Below are positions 1-8,617 of a stretch of 64,000 nucleotides of DNA, one piece after another. Origin of the DNA: Rhodobacter sp. Har01. Lineage in GTDB: Bacteria > Pseudomonadota > Alphaproteobacteria > Rhodobacterales > Rhodobacteraceae. The notes under the pieces are model-generated. The model did no database searches. It was not told the origin of the DNA and saw only the letters and a program-made list of their open reading frames with translations. Made by a program: the position numbers and the translations under genes. Where the stretch lies: assembly GCF_020564565.1 (NCBI RefSeq), contig NZ_JAJCTD010000006.1, forward strand, positions 186,001 through 250,000. The letters run 5' to 3'. Positions within the stretch are counted from its first letter, which is position 1. Every line of letters begins with the position of its first letter.

Positions 1-693
1 ATCCTGTTCGAATGCGAGGCGCGGACCTGTGGCGGCTTCGACTTCCGTTTTGCGACCGAGGTTGTGCCGGAACCGGCGATGCATGTCGATCTGGGCGAGT
101 TCCTGTTCCTGTCAGCCGCTCGCGGCGACGAGGCGGTCAGCCTGCTGGTCAGCCGTTCGGCCGGGGCGGCCTTCGTGCAGGTGATCCAGGTCGGACCGGT
201 GCAGCCCGGCGCCGAGGTCGATGCGGCCGCCGCAGACGCGACCGCGCCTGACCAGACTCCTTCCCTGCCCGAAAGACCGCCTGCCCCCATTGTGGATGCG
301 GCTGCGGGCCCGGCCTCCAGCGCGGCAGCGGTCCGGCTGGATGCCGGCCTGCCGGTCGCGCTGGACGACCTTGTCTTCGCCTCGGGGGCGGCCGAGCTGG
401 AGCCCGGGGACTATCCTTCGCTCGGGGCGCTGGCCGACTGGTTGGCCGCGGCCCCCGCGCGGCGCCTGATTCTGGTCGGGCACACCGATGCCTCGGGCAG
501 CCTAGCGGCCAATGTGGCGCTGTCAAAGCGGCGGGCCGAGGCCGTGCGGCGGGCGCTGATCAATGACCTGGGTGTCGCGCCGGGGCAGGTCAGTGCCGAG
601 GGCGTTGGCCCGCTGGCCCCGCGCGACAGCAACCAGACCGAGGAAGGCCGCCGCAAGAACAGAAGGGTCGAGGCCGTTCCGGCCTCGACCTGA
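1..693 (+). CDS. OmpA-family peptidoglycan-binding protein, C-terminal part
   Basis: The frame is open from base 1, so only the last 230 residues are visible and the start lies outside the window. After an Ala/Pro-rich linker (about residues 70-115), an OmpA-like domain begins near residue 121 (LDDLVFASG) and runs to the end. The two residues that usually hold diaminopimelate are present: Asp in GHTDASG (about 163) and Arg in KNRRVE (about 221). Such proteins tie the outer membrane or a periplasmic complex to peptidoglycan without a covalent bond. The visible N-terminal part is too short to say whether a barrel, lipoprotein or other module precedes the linker. The next gene is convergent. Confidence 0.85.
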   Translation: MLFECEARTCGGFDFRFATEVVPEPAMHVDLGEFLFLSAARGDEAVSLLVSRSAGAAFVQVIQVGPVQPGAEVDAAAADATAPDQTPSLPERPPAPIVDAAAGPASSAAAVRLDAGLPVALDDLVFASGAAELEPGDYPSLGALADWLAAAPARRLILVGHTDASGSLAANVALSKRRAEAVRRALINDLGVAPGQVSAEGVGPLAPRDSNQTEEGRRKNRRVEAVPAST

Positions 694-747
694 AGTCACG
701 ATCCTGTCGAGGGGGGAAGACGGGATCGCGTCGGCCGCCGAAGCGGC

Positions 748-1653
748 TTACCAGTTGTCCGGCCCCTTCTCGATGAAGCGGCGGGCCAGGAAATCGATGA
801 AGGCGCGCACCTTGGGCTGGGTGAACCGGCCCGGCGGATAGACGGCGTAGATGCCCATCACCTCGGTCGGCAGGCCGGGGATGGCCTCTTCGACAATACC
901 CTTGCGCAGCGCCTCGGCGTAAAGGAACGACGGCAGGTAGGCGATGCCCAGCCCGGCAATGGCGGCATTCAGCAGGCTTTGCCCGTCGTTCACCGTCAGC
1001 CAGCCGGCCGAGCGCACCTGGCGCTTTTCGCCCGAGGGTGCGGTGATCTTCCAGACGTTGCCGTTGGCCTGGTTCGAGTAGTGCAGAAGCTTGTGATCGT
1101 TCAGATCGTCGATCTTCATCGGGCGGCCGAACTTCTGGAAATAGGCCGGCGCGCCAATCATGCGCTTGGTCGTCTCGGTCAGCTTGCGGGCGCGCAACGA
1201 CGAATCTTCCAGGTCGCCCACCCGGATGGCCATGTCGAAGCCTTCGCTGATCAACTCGACGTAGCGGTTGTTCAACACCATGTTCACGGTGATCTCGGGG
1301 TATTCCAGCAGGAAATCCCCCAGGATCGGCGACAACAGGTTCACGCCGAAGTCGGTGGCGACCGAGATGCGCAACAGGCCGGACGGCGCGGATTGCATCG
1401 AGGTGACCAGCGCATCGGCCTCTCCGGCGTCATTCAGCACCCGGCGGGCGCGGTCATAGTAGGCCAGGCCGATTTCCGTGGGCGACACGCGACGCGTGGT
1501 TCGGTTCAGCAGTCGGGCGCCGAGACGGGCTTCCAAGGCGGAGACGTGTTTCGAAACGGCAGATTTCGAAATCCCCATCTTCTTGGCCGCGTCCGTGAAG
1601 CCGCCCTGGTCTACGACCGTGGCGAAGGCTTCCATTTCGGTCAGTCGGTCCAT
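748..1653 (-). CDS. LysR-family transcriptional regulator
   Basis: A 301-residue protein of normal LysR length. The N-terminal winged helix-turn-helix is clear (FTDAAKKMGISKSAVSKH, about residues 16-33), followed by an effector-binding domain with the usual GLRISVATDFG-like opening. I start it at 1653 (MDRLTEMEAF), which fits the family N-terminus and has GGGGA a few bases upstream; an ATG four codons earlier (1665) has no Shine-Dalgarno sequence. The inducer and targets cannot be read from the sequence. It is not divergent from an obvious target, since the gene beyond its promoter (1886-3895) runs in the same direction. It may control itself or distant genes. Confidence 0.9.
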   Translation of the reverse strand: MDRLTEMEAFATVVDQGGFTDAAKKMGISKSAVSKHVSALEARLGARLLNRTTRRVSPTEIGLAYYDRARRVLNDAGEADALVTSMQSAPSGLLRISVATDFGVNLLSPILGDFLLEYPEITVNMVLNNRYVELISEGFDMAIRVGDLEDSSLRARKLTETTKRMIGAPAYFQKFGRPMKIDDLNDHKLLHYSNQANGNVWKITAPSGEKRQVRSAGWLTVNDGQSLLNAAIAGLGIAYLPSFLYAEALRKGIVEEAIPGLPTEVMGIYAVYPPGRFTQPKVRAFIDFLARRFIEKGPDNW

Positions 1654-1885
1654 CAGTTTCCCCATGCGAGCAGATGGCAGGTGATGGGCCGGTATTGGCC
1701 CGCAAATGGGGCGGCAACGGGGCGCAGGCGCGTCCGATCCGGGGTATTACCGCGGACCGTTCATGGCGCGGAAACCAAGATGCGGCGGCGGCCCTTGGCC
1801 GGTGCACCGTCAGCCCCTGGCAAAAGTCGGACCGGCCTGGTCGGGCCCGGTCGGGTTGGCGCGGACTCCGGACCGAAGGCGGGCG

Positions 1886-3895
1886 CTACAGCCGGGCGGC
1901 AAGCCGGGCGGCCTGGTCGATGGCGCGCTTGGCGTCAAGTTCCGCGGCGACATCGGCCCCGCCGATCCGGTGATGCGCGATGCCCGCGGCGTCGAGCCGG
2001 GTCGACAGGTCGCGGGTCGGTTCCTGTCCGGTGCACAGCACGACGGTGTCGACTGGCAGGAGTTCGGGCGCGCCCGAGCCGCGGCGCAGGATCAGGCCGT
2101 CGGAGGTGATGCGGTCGTAGGCGATGCCGCCCTCCATCCGCACGCCCTTGGCGGCCAGGGTGGCGCGGTGGATCCAGCCGGTGGTGCGGCCCAGCGCGCG
2201 GCCCGGCTTTTCCGGCTTGCGCTGCAGGAGCCAGACCTGGCGGGCGGGCGGTTCGGGCTGCGGTTCGGCCAGGCCGCCGCGGCTGAGCCAGGGTGCCGAG
2301 ACGCCCCATTCGCGGCGCCAGAGGTCCGGGTGTTCGGTCGGGCTGTTGCCGGAATGCACAAGGAATTCAGCCACATCGAAGCCAATTCCACCAGCCCCGA
2401 GGAGGGCGACCCTGGGGCCGACCGGGGCGCCTTGCAGGACGTCGAGGTAGCTGAGGACCGGCGCGCCGGGGTCGATGGGGATGCCCGGGTCGCGCGGCGT
2501 GGCGCCGGTGGCGAGGATCACCTCGTCGAAGCGGCCGAGGGTGTCTTCGGTGGCCTTGGTGCCAAGGTGCAGGGTGATGCCGGGGTGGTCAAGCTGGGTG
2601 GTGAACCAGTCGATCAGGCCGCGGAATTCCTCTTTGCCGGGGATGCTGGCGGCAAGGTGCAACTGGCCGCCGGGGCGGGGGCTGGCCTCGAACAGGGTGA
2701 CCTGGTGGCCACGCCGGGCGGCGATGATCGCGGCCATCATGCCGGCGGGGCCGGCGCCGACCACGGCGATGCGCTTTGGCGTGGGCGTGGGCGGGTAGGT
2801 CAGTTCGGTCTCATGGCAGGCCTGCGGGTTGACCAGGCAGGTGGCGAGCTTGCCGCTGAAGGTGTGGTCCAGGCAGGCCTGGTTGCAGGCGATGCAGGGG
2901 GCGATGTCCTGCGCCCGGACGGCGGCGGCCTTGGTGATGAAGTCGGGGTCGGCCAGCCAGGGGCGGGCCATCGAGACCATGTCGGCCATGCCTTCCGCCA
3001 GCAGGCGCTCGGCCAGGTCGGGGGTGTTGATGCGGTTGCTGGTGATGACGGGGATGCCGACTTCGGGGCGTAGCTTTGCTGTGAGGTGGGCGAAGGCGGC
3101 GCGGGGGACCGAGGTGGCGATGGTGGGGATGCGCGCCTCATGCCAGCCGATGCCGGTGTTGAGGAGAGAGGCGCCGGCGGCTTCGACGGCGCGGGCCAGC
3201 TGCAGGACTTCGTCCCAGGTCGAGCCTTCGGGGACCAGGTCGATGAGCGAGAGGCGGAAGATCAGGATTGCATCGGGGCCGAGGGCGGCGCGGGTGTGTT
3301 TCACGACCTCGACCGGCAGGCGCATGCGGTTCTCATAGGTGCCGCCCCAGCGGTCGGTGCGGCGGTTGGTGCGGGTGACCAGAAACTGGTTCAGGAAGTA
3401 GCCTTCCGAACCCATCACCTCGACCCCGTCATAGCCGGCCTGGATGGCGCGGGCGGCGGCGGTGGCGATGTCGGCGATCTGCTTCTCGATGCCCTCTTCG
3501 GCAAGTTCACGGGGCGGGAAGGGCGAGATCGGGGATTTCAGGGCCGAGGGGGCGACGCAGTCGGGGGAATAGGCATAGCGGCCGGCGTGGAGGATCTGCA
3601 TGACGATGCGGCCGTCTTCGGCGTGGACGGCATCGGTCACGCGGCGGTGGTTGGCGATGTCCTGATCGGTGAACAGGCCCGCGGCGCCGGGGAAGACGCC
3701 GCCTTCGCGGTTGGGCGCCATGCCGCCGGTGACGATCAGCCCGGCACCGCCGCGCGCGCGGGCGGCGTAGAAGGCGGCGACGCGGGCCCAGTCGCCGGTT
3801 TCCTCAAGCCCCGTGTGCATGGAGCCCATGAGGCTGCGGTTGCGCAGGGTGATGGGGCCGAGGGTCAGGGGCGCAAGGAGGTGGGGGTAGGGCAT
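1886..3895 (-). CDS. NADH:flavin oxidoreductase of the 2,4-dienoyl-CoA reductase (FadH) type
   Basis: A 669-residue, three-part flavoenzyme. Residues 1 to about 330 form an FMN-binding TIM barrel of the old yellow enzyme family (starts PHLLAPLTLGPITLRNR). Cysteines for one 4Fe-4S cluster follow near residue 335 (CIACNQAC...CLVNPQAC). Two Rossmann motifs for FAD and NAD(P) come next, VVGAGPAGMMAA near 375 and LLGAGGIGFD near 493. This is the FadH, trimethylamine dehydrogenase and enoate reductase architecture; in FadH electrons pass from NADPH through FAD, the cluster and FMN to dienoyl-CoA in unsaturated fatty acid oxidation. The substrate here is inferred only, as no beta-oxidation genes lie nearby. 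Confidence 0.88.
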   Translation of the reverse strand: MPYPHLLAPLTLGPITLRNRSLMGSMHTGLEETGDWARVAAFYAARARGGAGLIVTGGMAPNREGGVFPGAAGLFTDQDIANHRRVTDAVHAEDGRIVMQILHAGRYAYSPDCVAPSALKSPISPFPPRELAEEGIEKQIADIATAAARAIQAGYDGVEVMGSEGYFLNQFLVTRTNRRTDRWGGTYENRMRLPVEVVKHTRAALGPDAILIFRLSLIDLVPEGSTWDEVLQLARAVEAAGASLLNTGIGWHEARIPTIATSVPRAAFAHLTAKLRPEVGIPVITSNRINTPDLAERLLAEGMADMVSMARPWLADPDFITKAAAVRAQDIAPCIACNQACLDHTFSGKLATCLVNPQACHETELTYPPTPTPKRIAVVGAGPAGMMAAIIAARRGHQVTLFEASPRPGGQLHLAASIPGKEEFRGLIDWFTTQLDHPGITLHLGTKATEDTLGRFDEVILATGATPRDPGIPIDPGAPVLSYLDVLQGAPVGPRVALLGAGGIGFDVAEFLVHSGNSPTEHPDLWRREWGVSAPWLSRGGLAEPQPEPPARQVWLLQRKPEKPGRALGRTTGWIHRATLAAKGVRMEGGIAYDRITSDGLILRRGSGAPELLPVDTVVLCTGQEPTRDLSTRLDAAGIAHHRIGGADVAAELDAKRAIDQAARLAARL

Positions 3896-3976
3896 TTCGG
3901 TCTCCGGGTTTGGGGGAGAATGCCGTGCGCGGGCCGGGGCGTCACCTGATACGCGGCGTCATGGTTTGCCCGAAAG

Positions 3977-4022
3977 CCGGGGGCCAGCCCCCGGACCCCC
4001 GGGATATTTGAGGACAGATGAA
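3977..4022 (-). repeat. GC-hairpin / ATATCCC repeat (family 2, copy A)
   Basis: The plus strand reads a GC hairpin (CCGGGGGC-CA-GCCCCCGG) followed by GGACCCCCGGGATATTT and GAGGACAGATGAA. It lies directly 3' of the minus-strand HAD gene that stops at 4030. Read in that gene's direction, the element runs CATCTGTCCTCAAATATCCC and then the hairpin. Four further copies occur in the window with the same polarity relative to the preceding gene. Likely a 3'-end stabiliser or terminator-like repeat. Confidence 0.75.
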
Positions 4023-4029
4023 TGGGGGG

Positions 4030-4686
4030 TCAGAGGCCGAGAAGGGCGGGGAGGTCTGCCATGCGGCGAAAAAGCGGGATGCCGAGGGCGGCGAGTTGGC
4101 GGGCGGGGGGCGTGTCGGGGCCGTGCGGGGCGAAGCCGAGGCAGGGGATGCCGGCGTTGAGGGCGGCCCGGGCGCCGGTGGCGCTGTCTTCGATGACGAC
4201 GCAGGCGGCCGGGTCGGCGTCGCAGGCGGCGGCGGCGGCGAGGTAGAGGTCGGGGGCGGGTTTGGGTTTGCTCATGGCCTGGCCGGACAGGGTGGCGCGG
4301 AAGCGCGGGGTCAGGCCGTGCTGGCCGAGGGTGATGGTCATCTTTTCGGGCGTGCCGTTGGAGCCGACGGCATAGGGGATGCGGGCGGCGTCCAGCGCGT
4401 CGAGGGTGGCGACGATGCCGGGGACGAGGGGCACGCCCCGGGCCAGCATGGCGTACATCGCGGAGTAGGCGTCGGCGACCCAGGTCGGGGGGAGGGTCGC
4501 GCCGGCGGCGATGGCGCGGGCGGCGACGGTTTCCAGCGTGCCGCCGATGTAGTCGGTTTCCAATTGGGTCCGGGTGAGGCGCAGGCCGTGGCGGGCGAGG
4601 GTCTCGATCAGCAGGTCGAAGGTGGGGCCTTCGCTGTCGACGATGACGCCGTCGCAGTCGAACAGCACGGCGGCGGGGCGGGTCAT
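4030..4686 (-). CDS. HAD-family phosphatase (phosphoglycolate phosphatase / beta-phosphoglucomutase-like)
   Basis: A 218-residue HAD hydrolase with all four motifs: DCDGVIVDSEG near residues 10-20 (nucleophile Asp), the Ser/Thr motif in VGSNGT, the Lys in KPKPAPDLY, and VVIEDSATGARAA with the metal-binding acidic residues. The helical cap between motifs I and II places it with phosphoglycolate phosphatase, beta-phosphoglucomutase and related sugar phosphatases. The true substrate is not readable. Its ATG overlaps the TGA of the upstream membrane-protein gene (ATGA at 4683-4686), so it is probably translated together with the rsmD block. Confidence 0.88.
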   Translation of the reverse strand: MTRPAAVLFDCDGVIVDSEGPTFDLLIETLARHGLRLTRTQLETDYIGGTLETVAARAIAAGATLPPTWVADAYSAMYAMLARGVPLVPGIVATLDALDAARIPYAVGSNGTPEKMTITLGQHGLTPRFRATLSGQAMSKPKPAPDLYLAAAAACDADPAACVVIEDSATGARAALNAGIPCLGFAPHGPDTPPARQLAALGIPLFRRMADLPALLGL

Positions 4687-5189
4687 GCGGATTTCCAGGC
4701 GGCGATTTGGGCGGCGAGGGTTTCGGGGGTGAGGCCGGGGGGCAGGTCGGCGTCGGGGATCACCAGCGCGTCGGCGGTGCCGAAGTGCAGCAGCGTGGCG
4801 GCCTGCCAGCGCGAGGTGGCGGTGACCGAGGCCCAGGCCAGGCTGCGCGGTTCCACCGTCAGCCCCTCGGGCGACAGGGTCAGGCCGACCGGGCGCGCGC
4901 GCAGGTCCGAGACGGAGAAGGCGGTGAGGAAGCGGCGCTGGTTCAGGCGGAAGGCGAGGATGCCGGCCAGGATCGTGCCGAGGCTGGCGTAGAGGCTGAT
5001 GACCAGCGCGGCGAGCCAGGGTGTTCCGAAGAGGATGGAGATTCCGCCACCGAAGAGGAGGCCGCCGCCGATCAGCAGCGCCGCCAGAGCAAGCCGCTGG
5101 GACAGGCCGAAGCGGCGCTGCGACAGGTGTTGGCCGGCGGCGACCAGCTGCGCCGGCGAGGCGGTCAGCCGGAGGTGGATTTCGGTCAT
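4683..5189 (-). CDS. Small membrane protein, possibly YcxB-like
   Basis: A 168-residue protein. The start chosen (MTEIHLRLTASP at 5189) overlaps the stop of rsmD by ATGA and avoids a basic, proline-rich upstream extension that is the shadow of rsmD. Two adjacent hydrophobic segments (about residues 33-75) form a membrane hairpin. The C-terminal half resembles the YcxB-like domain (LTLSPEGLTVE followed by W-containing strands and a short acidic loop). The function of that family is not established. It sits between an rRNA methyltransferase and a phosphatase in a tightly coupled block, but nothing ties it to either activity. Confidence 0.72.
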   Translation of the reverse strand: MTEIHLRLTASPAQLVAAGQHLSQRRFGLSQRLALAALLIGGGLLFGGGISILFGTPWLAALVISLYASLGTILAGILAFRLNQRRFLTAFSVSDLRARPVGLTLSPEGLTVEPRSLAWASVTATSRWQAATLLHFGTADALVIPDADLPPGLTPETLAAQIAAWKSA

Positions 5190-5749
5190 TGTGGCGCCCT
5201 CAGCAGGGTGACCAGGGTGTCGCCGTACTTGCGCTGGTCCAGTTGGGTGAAGCCGGGGGGCGGCAGGGGGGCGGTGCCTTCTTCCCAGACGATGGTGGCG
5301 CCTGGGGCAAGCCATTGGCCGGCCATGGCCGAGGCGAGGGCGGCTTCGCCGAGGGATTTGCCGTAGGGCGGGTCGAGGAAGACGAGGGTGTAGGGGGCGC
5401 CCCGGTTGGGGCCGAGGTGAGTGGCGTCGCGGCGCCAGACGTCGGTGGTGCCCATCGCCTGCATCTTCTCGATATTGGCGCGGAGGAGGGCGCGGGCCTT
5501 GGCGCCGTCGTCGACGAAAGCCACGCGGGCGGCGCCGCGCGACAGCGCCTCAAGCCCCAGGGCGCCGGTGCCGGCGAAAAGGTCAAGGACGCGGGCGCCG
5601 GGGACGGGGTTTTCATGGGCGCCGTTGGTCAGGAGGTTGAAGATCGCCTCGCGCACCCGGTCGGAGGTGGGGCGGAGGTGGGCCTGCACGTCGCCCTCGC
5701 CCAGATCGGCCAGGTGCAGGCCGCGACGGGTGCCGCCGATGATCCTCAC
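5186..5749 (-). CDS. rsmD: 16S rRNA (guanine-966 N2)-methyltransferase RsmD
   Basis: A 187-residue SAM-dependent methyltransferase of normal RsmD length. It starts with GTG at 5749 (VRIIGGTRRG, the family N-terminus) and overlaps the stop of the upstream flavoprotein gene as GTGA. Visible motifs are RPTSDRVREAIFN, the SAM-binding loop DLFAGTGALGLEALSRGA, and the catalytic NPPY-type motif as DPPYG. RsmD methylates G966 of 16S rRNA in the assembled small subunit. It overlaps the next gene by ATGA, so the block is translationally coupled at both ends. Confidence 0.93.
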   Translation of the reverse strand: MRIIGGTRRGLHLADLGEGDVQAHLRPTSDRVREAIFNLLTNGAHENPVPGARVLDLFAGTGALGLEALSRGAARVAFVDDGAKARALLRANIEKMQAMGTTDVWRRDATHLGPNRGAPYTLVFLDPPYGKSLGEAALASAMAGQWLAPGATIVWEEGTAPLPPPGFTQLDQRKYGDTLVTLLRAPQ

Positions 5750-6960
5750 TTCAGCAGGGCCTTGAGGTCGGGGGTGGTGGCGAGGGTGTCGGGGTCGGGG
5801 GACTTGCCGGTCTCGATCAGGCGTTTGCCGACCATGTAGGCCCGCGGGTCGTTCATCGCGTCGACGGCCAGCAGGGTGGCGTCGCGGTAATACCAGAAGG
5901 AGGTGGCGGTGCCTTCGCCGGGGCGGGTGACGATGCGGGTGTAGCCGGTGTTGAGGCCGGCGATCTGAAGCTTGAGGTCGAACTGGTCGGACCAGAACCA
6001 CGGCCTGGCCTGATAGGGGGTGGCGGCGCCGAGGATGTTGGCGGCGACCGCCTCGGCCTGGTCGATGGCGTTGCCGACGGATTCAAGCCGGATGCGGGCG
6101 CCCTGGCAGGGGAAGGAGGCACAGTCGCCGGCGGCCCAGATGGCGGGGTCTGAGGTGCGGCCCATCTCGTCGGTGGCGATGCCGTTGTCGAGGCTGAGGC
6201 CGGCGGCTTCGGCCAGGGCGGTGCCGGGGGTGACGCCGACGCCGACGATGACGAAATCGGCCGGAAGATAGCGGCCGTCCTTCAGGCGGGCGGCGGTGAC
6301 GCGGGTGTCGCCGACCAGGCGGTCAAGGGCGGTCGATTCCAGGATGGTGACGCCGTGCGACTGGTGCAGGGCGCGGACGTAGTCCGAGGTTTCCGGGCAA
6401 GCGACGCGCTGCAGGATGCGGGGGGCCATTTCGACAACGGTCGCCGAGAGGCCGAGCTTGGCGGCGACGGCGGCGGCCTCAAGGCCGATGTAACCGCCGC
6501 CGATGATGACGGCGCGGCGGCCGGGGGTGAATTCGGCGCGCATGGCATCGACATCGGCCAGGGTTCGGACGGTGAAGACGCCGGCGAGGTCTCCGCCGAT
6601 GCTGGCGGGCAGGCGGCGAGGGGTGGCGCCGGTCGTCAGCGCCAGCGCGTCGTAGGGGATCGTCTCGCCGCCGTCTGTCAGGGTGCGGGCGGTCAGGCTG
6701 CGGGCGGCGGGGTCGATGGCGGTGACGCGGGTCGACAGCCGCAGGTCGATGGCGCTTTCGGCCCAGAAGCCGGGGGCGCGCAGCCATAGGCGGTCTTCCT
6801 CCATCTCGCCCAGGAGATAGGCTTTCGACAGCGGCGGGCGCTGGTAGGGGGGGGCCGGTTCCTCGCCGATCAGGGTGAGGGGGCCGTCGTGGCCCAGCGC
6901 CCGCAGTTTGGCCGCAAGGGCGGCCCCGGCCTGTCCGGCCCCGACAATGACGATGCGCAT
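5746..6960 (-). CDS. FAD-dependent pyridine nucleotide-disulfide-type oxidoreductase (ferredoxin reductase-like)
   Basis: A 404-residue flavoprotein. The start at 6960 (MRIVIVGAGQAG) puts the FAD-binding GxGxxG at the N-terminus, as in the family. A second Rossmann motif (VIIGGGYIGLEAAAVA, about residues 150-165) binds NAD(P)H, and IWAAGDCASFP closes the FAD site. There is no redox-active CxxxxC pair, which points to the putidaredoxin/rhodocoxin reductase class that passes electrons from NADH to a small ferredoxin, with a C-terminal reductase domain ending FDLKLQIAGLN and SFWYYRD. No ferredoxin or P450 gene is adjacent, so the partner is unknown. Its stop overlaps the rsmD start. Confidence 0.88.
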   Translation of the reverse strand: MRIVIVGAGQAGAALAAKLRALGHDGPLTLIGEEPAPPYQRPPLSKAYLLGEMEEDRLWLRAPGFWAESAIDLRLSTRVTAIDPAARSLTARTLTDGGETIPYDALALTTGATPRRLPASIGGDLAGVFTVRTLADVDAMRAEFTPGRRAVIIGGGYIGLEAAAVAAKLGLSATVVEMAPRILQRVACPETSDYVRALHQSHGVTILESTALDRLVGDTRVTAARLKDGRYLPADFVIVGVGVTPGTALAEAAGLSLDNGIATDEMGRTSDPAIWAAGDCASFPCQGARIRLESVGNAIDQAEAVAANILGAATPYQARPWFWSDQFDLKLQIAGLNTGYTRIVTRPGEGTATSFWYYRDATLLAVDAMNDPRAYMVGKRLIETGKSPDPDTLATTPDLKALLK

Positions 6961-7046
6961 GGCTTCCCCTCTGGCAGGTTGCTGGGCGGAGCCTATATCC
7001 CGACAGATACGGGTGCAAATGTGCGACAACGGAAAGGATGGCGAGA

Positions 7047-7535
7047 ATGACGATTTCGGTTGGGTCGAAGCTGCCGGAGGCGACGCTGCTGGCGATGGGG
7101 GCGAACGGGCCGGAGGCGGTGGCACTGGGGCCGAAGCTGGCCGGGCGCAAGGTGGCGATCTTCGGACTGCCGGGGGCCTATACCGGTACCTGCACCACGG
7201 CGCATGTGCCGAGTTTCATCCGCACCAAGGGCAAGTTCGATGCCAAGGGGGTGGATGAGGTGATCTGCGTCTCGGTCAATGATCCCTTCGTGATGAAGGC
7301 CTGGGGCGAGGCGACCGGGGCCACAGCGGCCGGAATCGTGATGCTGGGCGATGCGGACGGGTCGTTCACCAAGGCCATCGGGCTGGATTTCGATGCGCCC
7401 GCGGTGGGGCTGCTGGCGCGGTCCAAGCGCTATGCGCTTTATGCCGAGGACGGGGTGGTAAAGGTGCTGCACCTGGAGGAAAGCCCGGGGGTCTGCGAGA
7501 TCTCGGGCGGGGAGAGTCTGCTGGCGGCGATTTGA
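7047..7535 (+). CDS. Peroxiredoxin of the Prx5 / redoxin family
   Basis: A 162-residue thiol peroxidase of the atypical Prx5 class. The peroxidatic cysteine sits in the signature PGAYTGTCTTAHVPSF (Cys about residue 50), with the usual SVNDPFVMKAW and a C-terminal LHLEESPGVCEIS whose Cys may resolve the disulfide or take glutathione. It reduces hydrogen peroxide and alkyl peroxides in the cytosol. I prefer the ATG at 7047 because GGAAAGG at 7031-7037 is 9 bases upstream; an in-frame ATG at 7038 touches that Shine-Dalgarno sequence. The gene diverges from the flavoprotein gene starting at 6960. Confidence 0.92.
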   Translation: MTISVGSKLPEATLLAMGANGPEAVALGPKLAGRKVAIFGLPGAYTGTCTTAHVPSFIRTKGKFDAKGVDEVICVSVNDPFVMKAWGEATGATAAGIVMLGDADGSFTKAIGLDFDAPAVGLLARSKRYALYAEDGVVKVLHLEESPGVCEISGGESLLAAI

Positions 7536-7550
7536 ACGGTGGCGGCGGAG

Positions 7551-7600
7551 CGGGGGTTTTCCACCCCCGTACCCCCGGAGCGTATTTCGGGAAAAGCAAG
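7551..7600 (-). repeat. GC-hairpin / ATATCCC repeat (family 2, copy B)
   Basis: A divergent copy of the element at 3977-4022: hairpin CGGGGGT-N5-ACCCCCG, then TACCCCCGG, a degenerate core (CGTATTT instead of GATATTT), and GGGAAAAGCAAG. It fills the gap between the convergent peroxiredoxin and pterin dehydratase genes and has the family's usual polarity relative to the latter (stop at 7608). Confidence 0.6.
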
Positions 7601-7607
7601 CCGCGGG

Positions 7608-7982
7608 TCAGGCCTTGCGGTGGGCGCGGGTCTCGCACAGGGAACTGACGGGCTCACCGTGGTCGCGCTGCACCTCGGCATCGGCGGCGAGGCGGTCGAG
7701 CGCCTGGGCGAGGTCGATGTCGGCCTGGGTCAGGCCGTGCGCATCATGGGTGGTCAGCGTGATGTCGACCAGATTGTAGCGGTTGGTCCAGTCGGGGTGG
7801 TGGTTCAGCTTCTCGGCCGCAAGGGCGGCGCGGGACATGAAGCCCCAGGCCTGCGAGAAGCTGCGGAATTTCAGGATCTTGCGGATGGCGTCGCGGCCCG
7901 GCACGGCGGCCCAGCCGGTTTCACCCAAGGGGGCCAGCAGGGCTGCGCGGTCTTCGGGGGGAAGCGGGGGGGTGGCCATCAT
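7608..7982 (-). CDS. phhB: Pterin-4a-carbinolamine dehydratase
   Basis: A 124-residue protein. It has the dehydratase signature [18 protein letters not shown] near residues 58-75, whose paired histidines dehydrate 4a-hydroxytetrahydropterin, and [16 protein letters not shown]. The family role is recycling of the tetrahydrobiopterin-type cofactor, or processing of molybdopterin-like pterins where no phenylalanine hydroxylase exists; no hydroxylase gene is in this window. The N-terminal 20 residues and the basic C-terminal tail (after about residue 100) make it slightly longer than usual. Two tandem ATGs (7982 and 7979) overlap the stop of the upstream glutathione transferase gene. Confidence 0.9.
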   Translation of the reverse strand: MMATPPLPPEDRAALLAPLGETGWAAVPGRDAIRKILKFRSFSQAWGFMSRAALAAEKLNHHPDWTNRYNLVDITLTTHDAHGLTQADIDLAQALDRLAADAEVQRDHGEPVSSLCETRAHRKA

Positions 7983-8587
7983 GTCCTCGGCGGCATCAGG
8001 GCGTCGTCGCGGGCGGCGGCGGCAATGCGGGCGGGGCGAGGCTGCAGCCGCGCCCAGTAGGCGGCAAGTGTGTCGTTGGCCGGGATGGTCTTGAACATCA
8101 TGCCCCAGCCGACCTGGCTGCCAAGGTAGACATCCGCCGCGGTGAAGCGGCCATCGGCGATGTAGTCGTGCTTTTCCAGGTGCCCGGTCAGGGCGGCGGT
8201 GACGGCCTCAAGGCTGCCATAGCCGGTGCGGCCGGCCTCTTGCGGGGTTTTCGCTTGCCAGCCGAAGGAGGTGTTGACGACGGCCTGTTCCAGCGGGCCG
8301 GCGCCGAAGAACATCCAGCGGTAGAAGGTGGCGATGTCTTTCGCCATCAGGCCTTTGGCGGGGAAGGCCTGGGCCAGGTAGGTGCAGATCGCCGGCACCT
8401 CGGTCACCACGGCACCATCATGCACCAGCGTCGGCACCTTGCCCATCGGGTTCAGCGCCAGGTAGTCGGGCGATTTCATCGGCGGGCCGTAGTCAAGGAC
8501 GACCGTTTCATAGGGTTCGCCGATTTCCTCGAGCATCCAGCGCACCATGCGGCCGCGCGACATCGGGTTGGTGTAGAAGGTCAGCAT
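7979..8587 (-). CDS. Glutathione S-transferase family protein
   Basis: A 202-residue protein with an N-terminal thioredoxin-like domain ([20 protein letters not shown], then [10 protein letters not shown] with the cis-Pro that binds glutathione, then [11 protein letters not shown]) and an all-helical C-terminal domain. The likely catalytic residue is Ser10 or a neighbour in NPMSRG, as in beta- and theta-like bacterial enzymes. Substrates are not predictable; roles in detoxification or dehalogenation are typical. It overlaps phhB by a few bases, so the two are probably transcribed together. Confidence 0.88.
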   Translation of the reverse strand: MLTFYTNPMSRGRMVRWMLEEIGEPYETVVLDYGPPMKSPDYLALNPMGKVPTLVHDGAVVTEVPAICTYLAQAFPAKGLMAKDIATFYRWMFFGAGPLEQAVVNTSFGWQAKTPQEAGRTGYGSLEAVTAALTGHLEKHDYIADGRFTAADVYLGSQVGWGMMFKTIPANDTLAAYWARLQPRPARIAAAARDDALMPPRT

Positions 8588-8617
8588 CGGGGGTCTCCCT
8601 CTGGGGTGACGGAAAGC

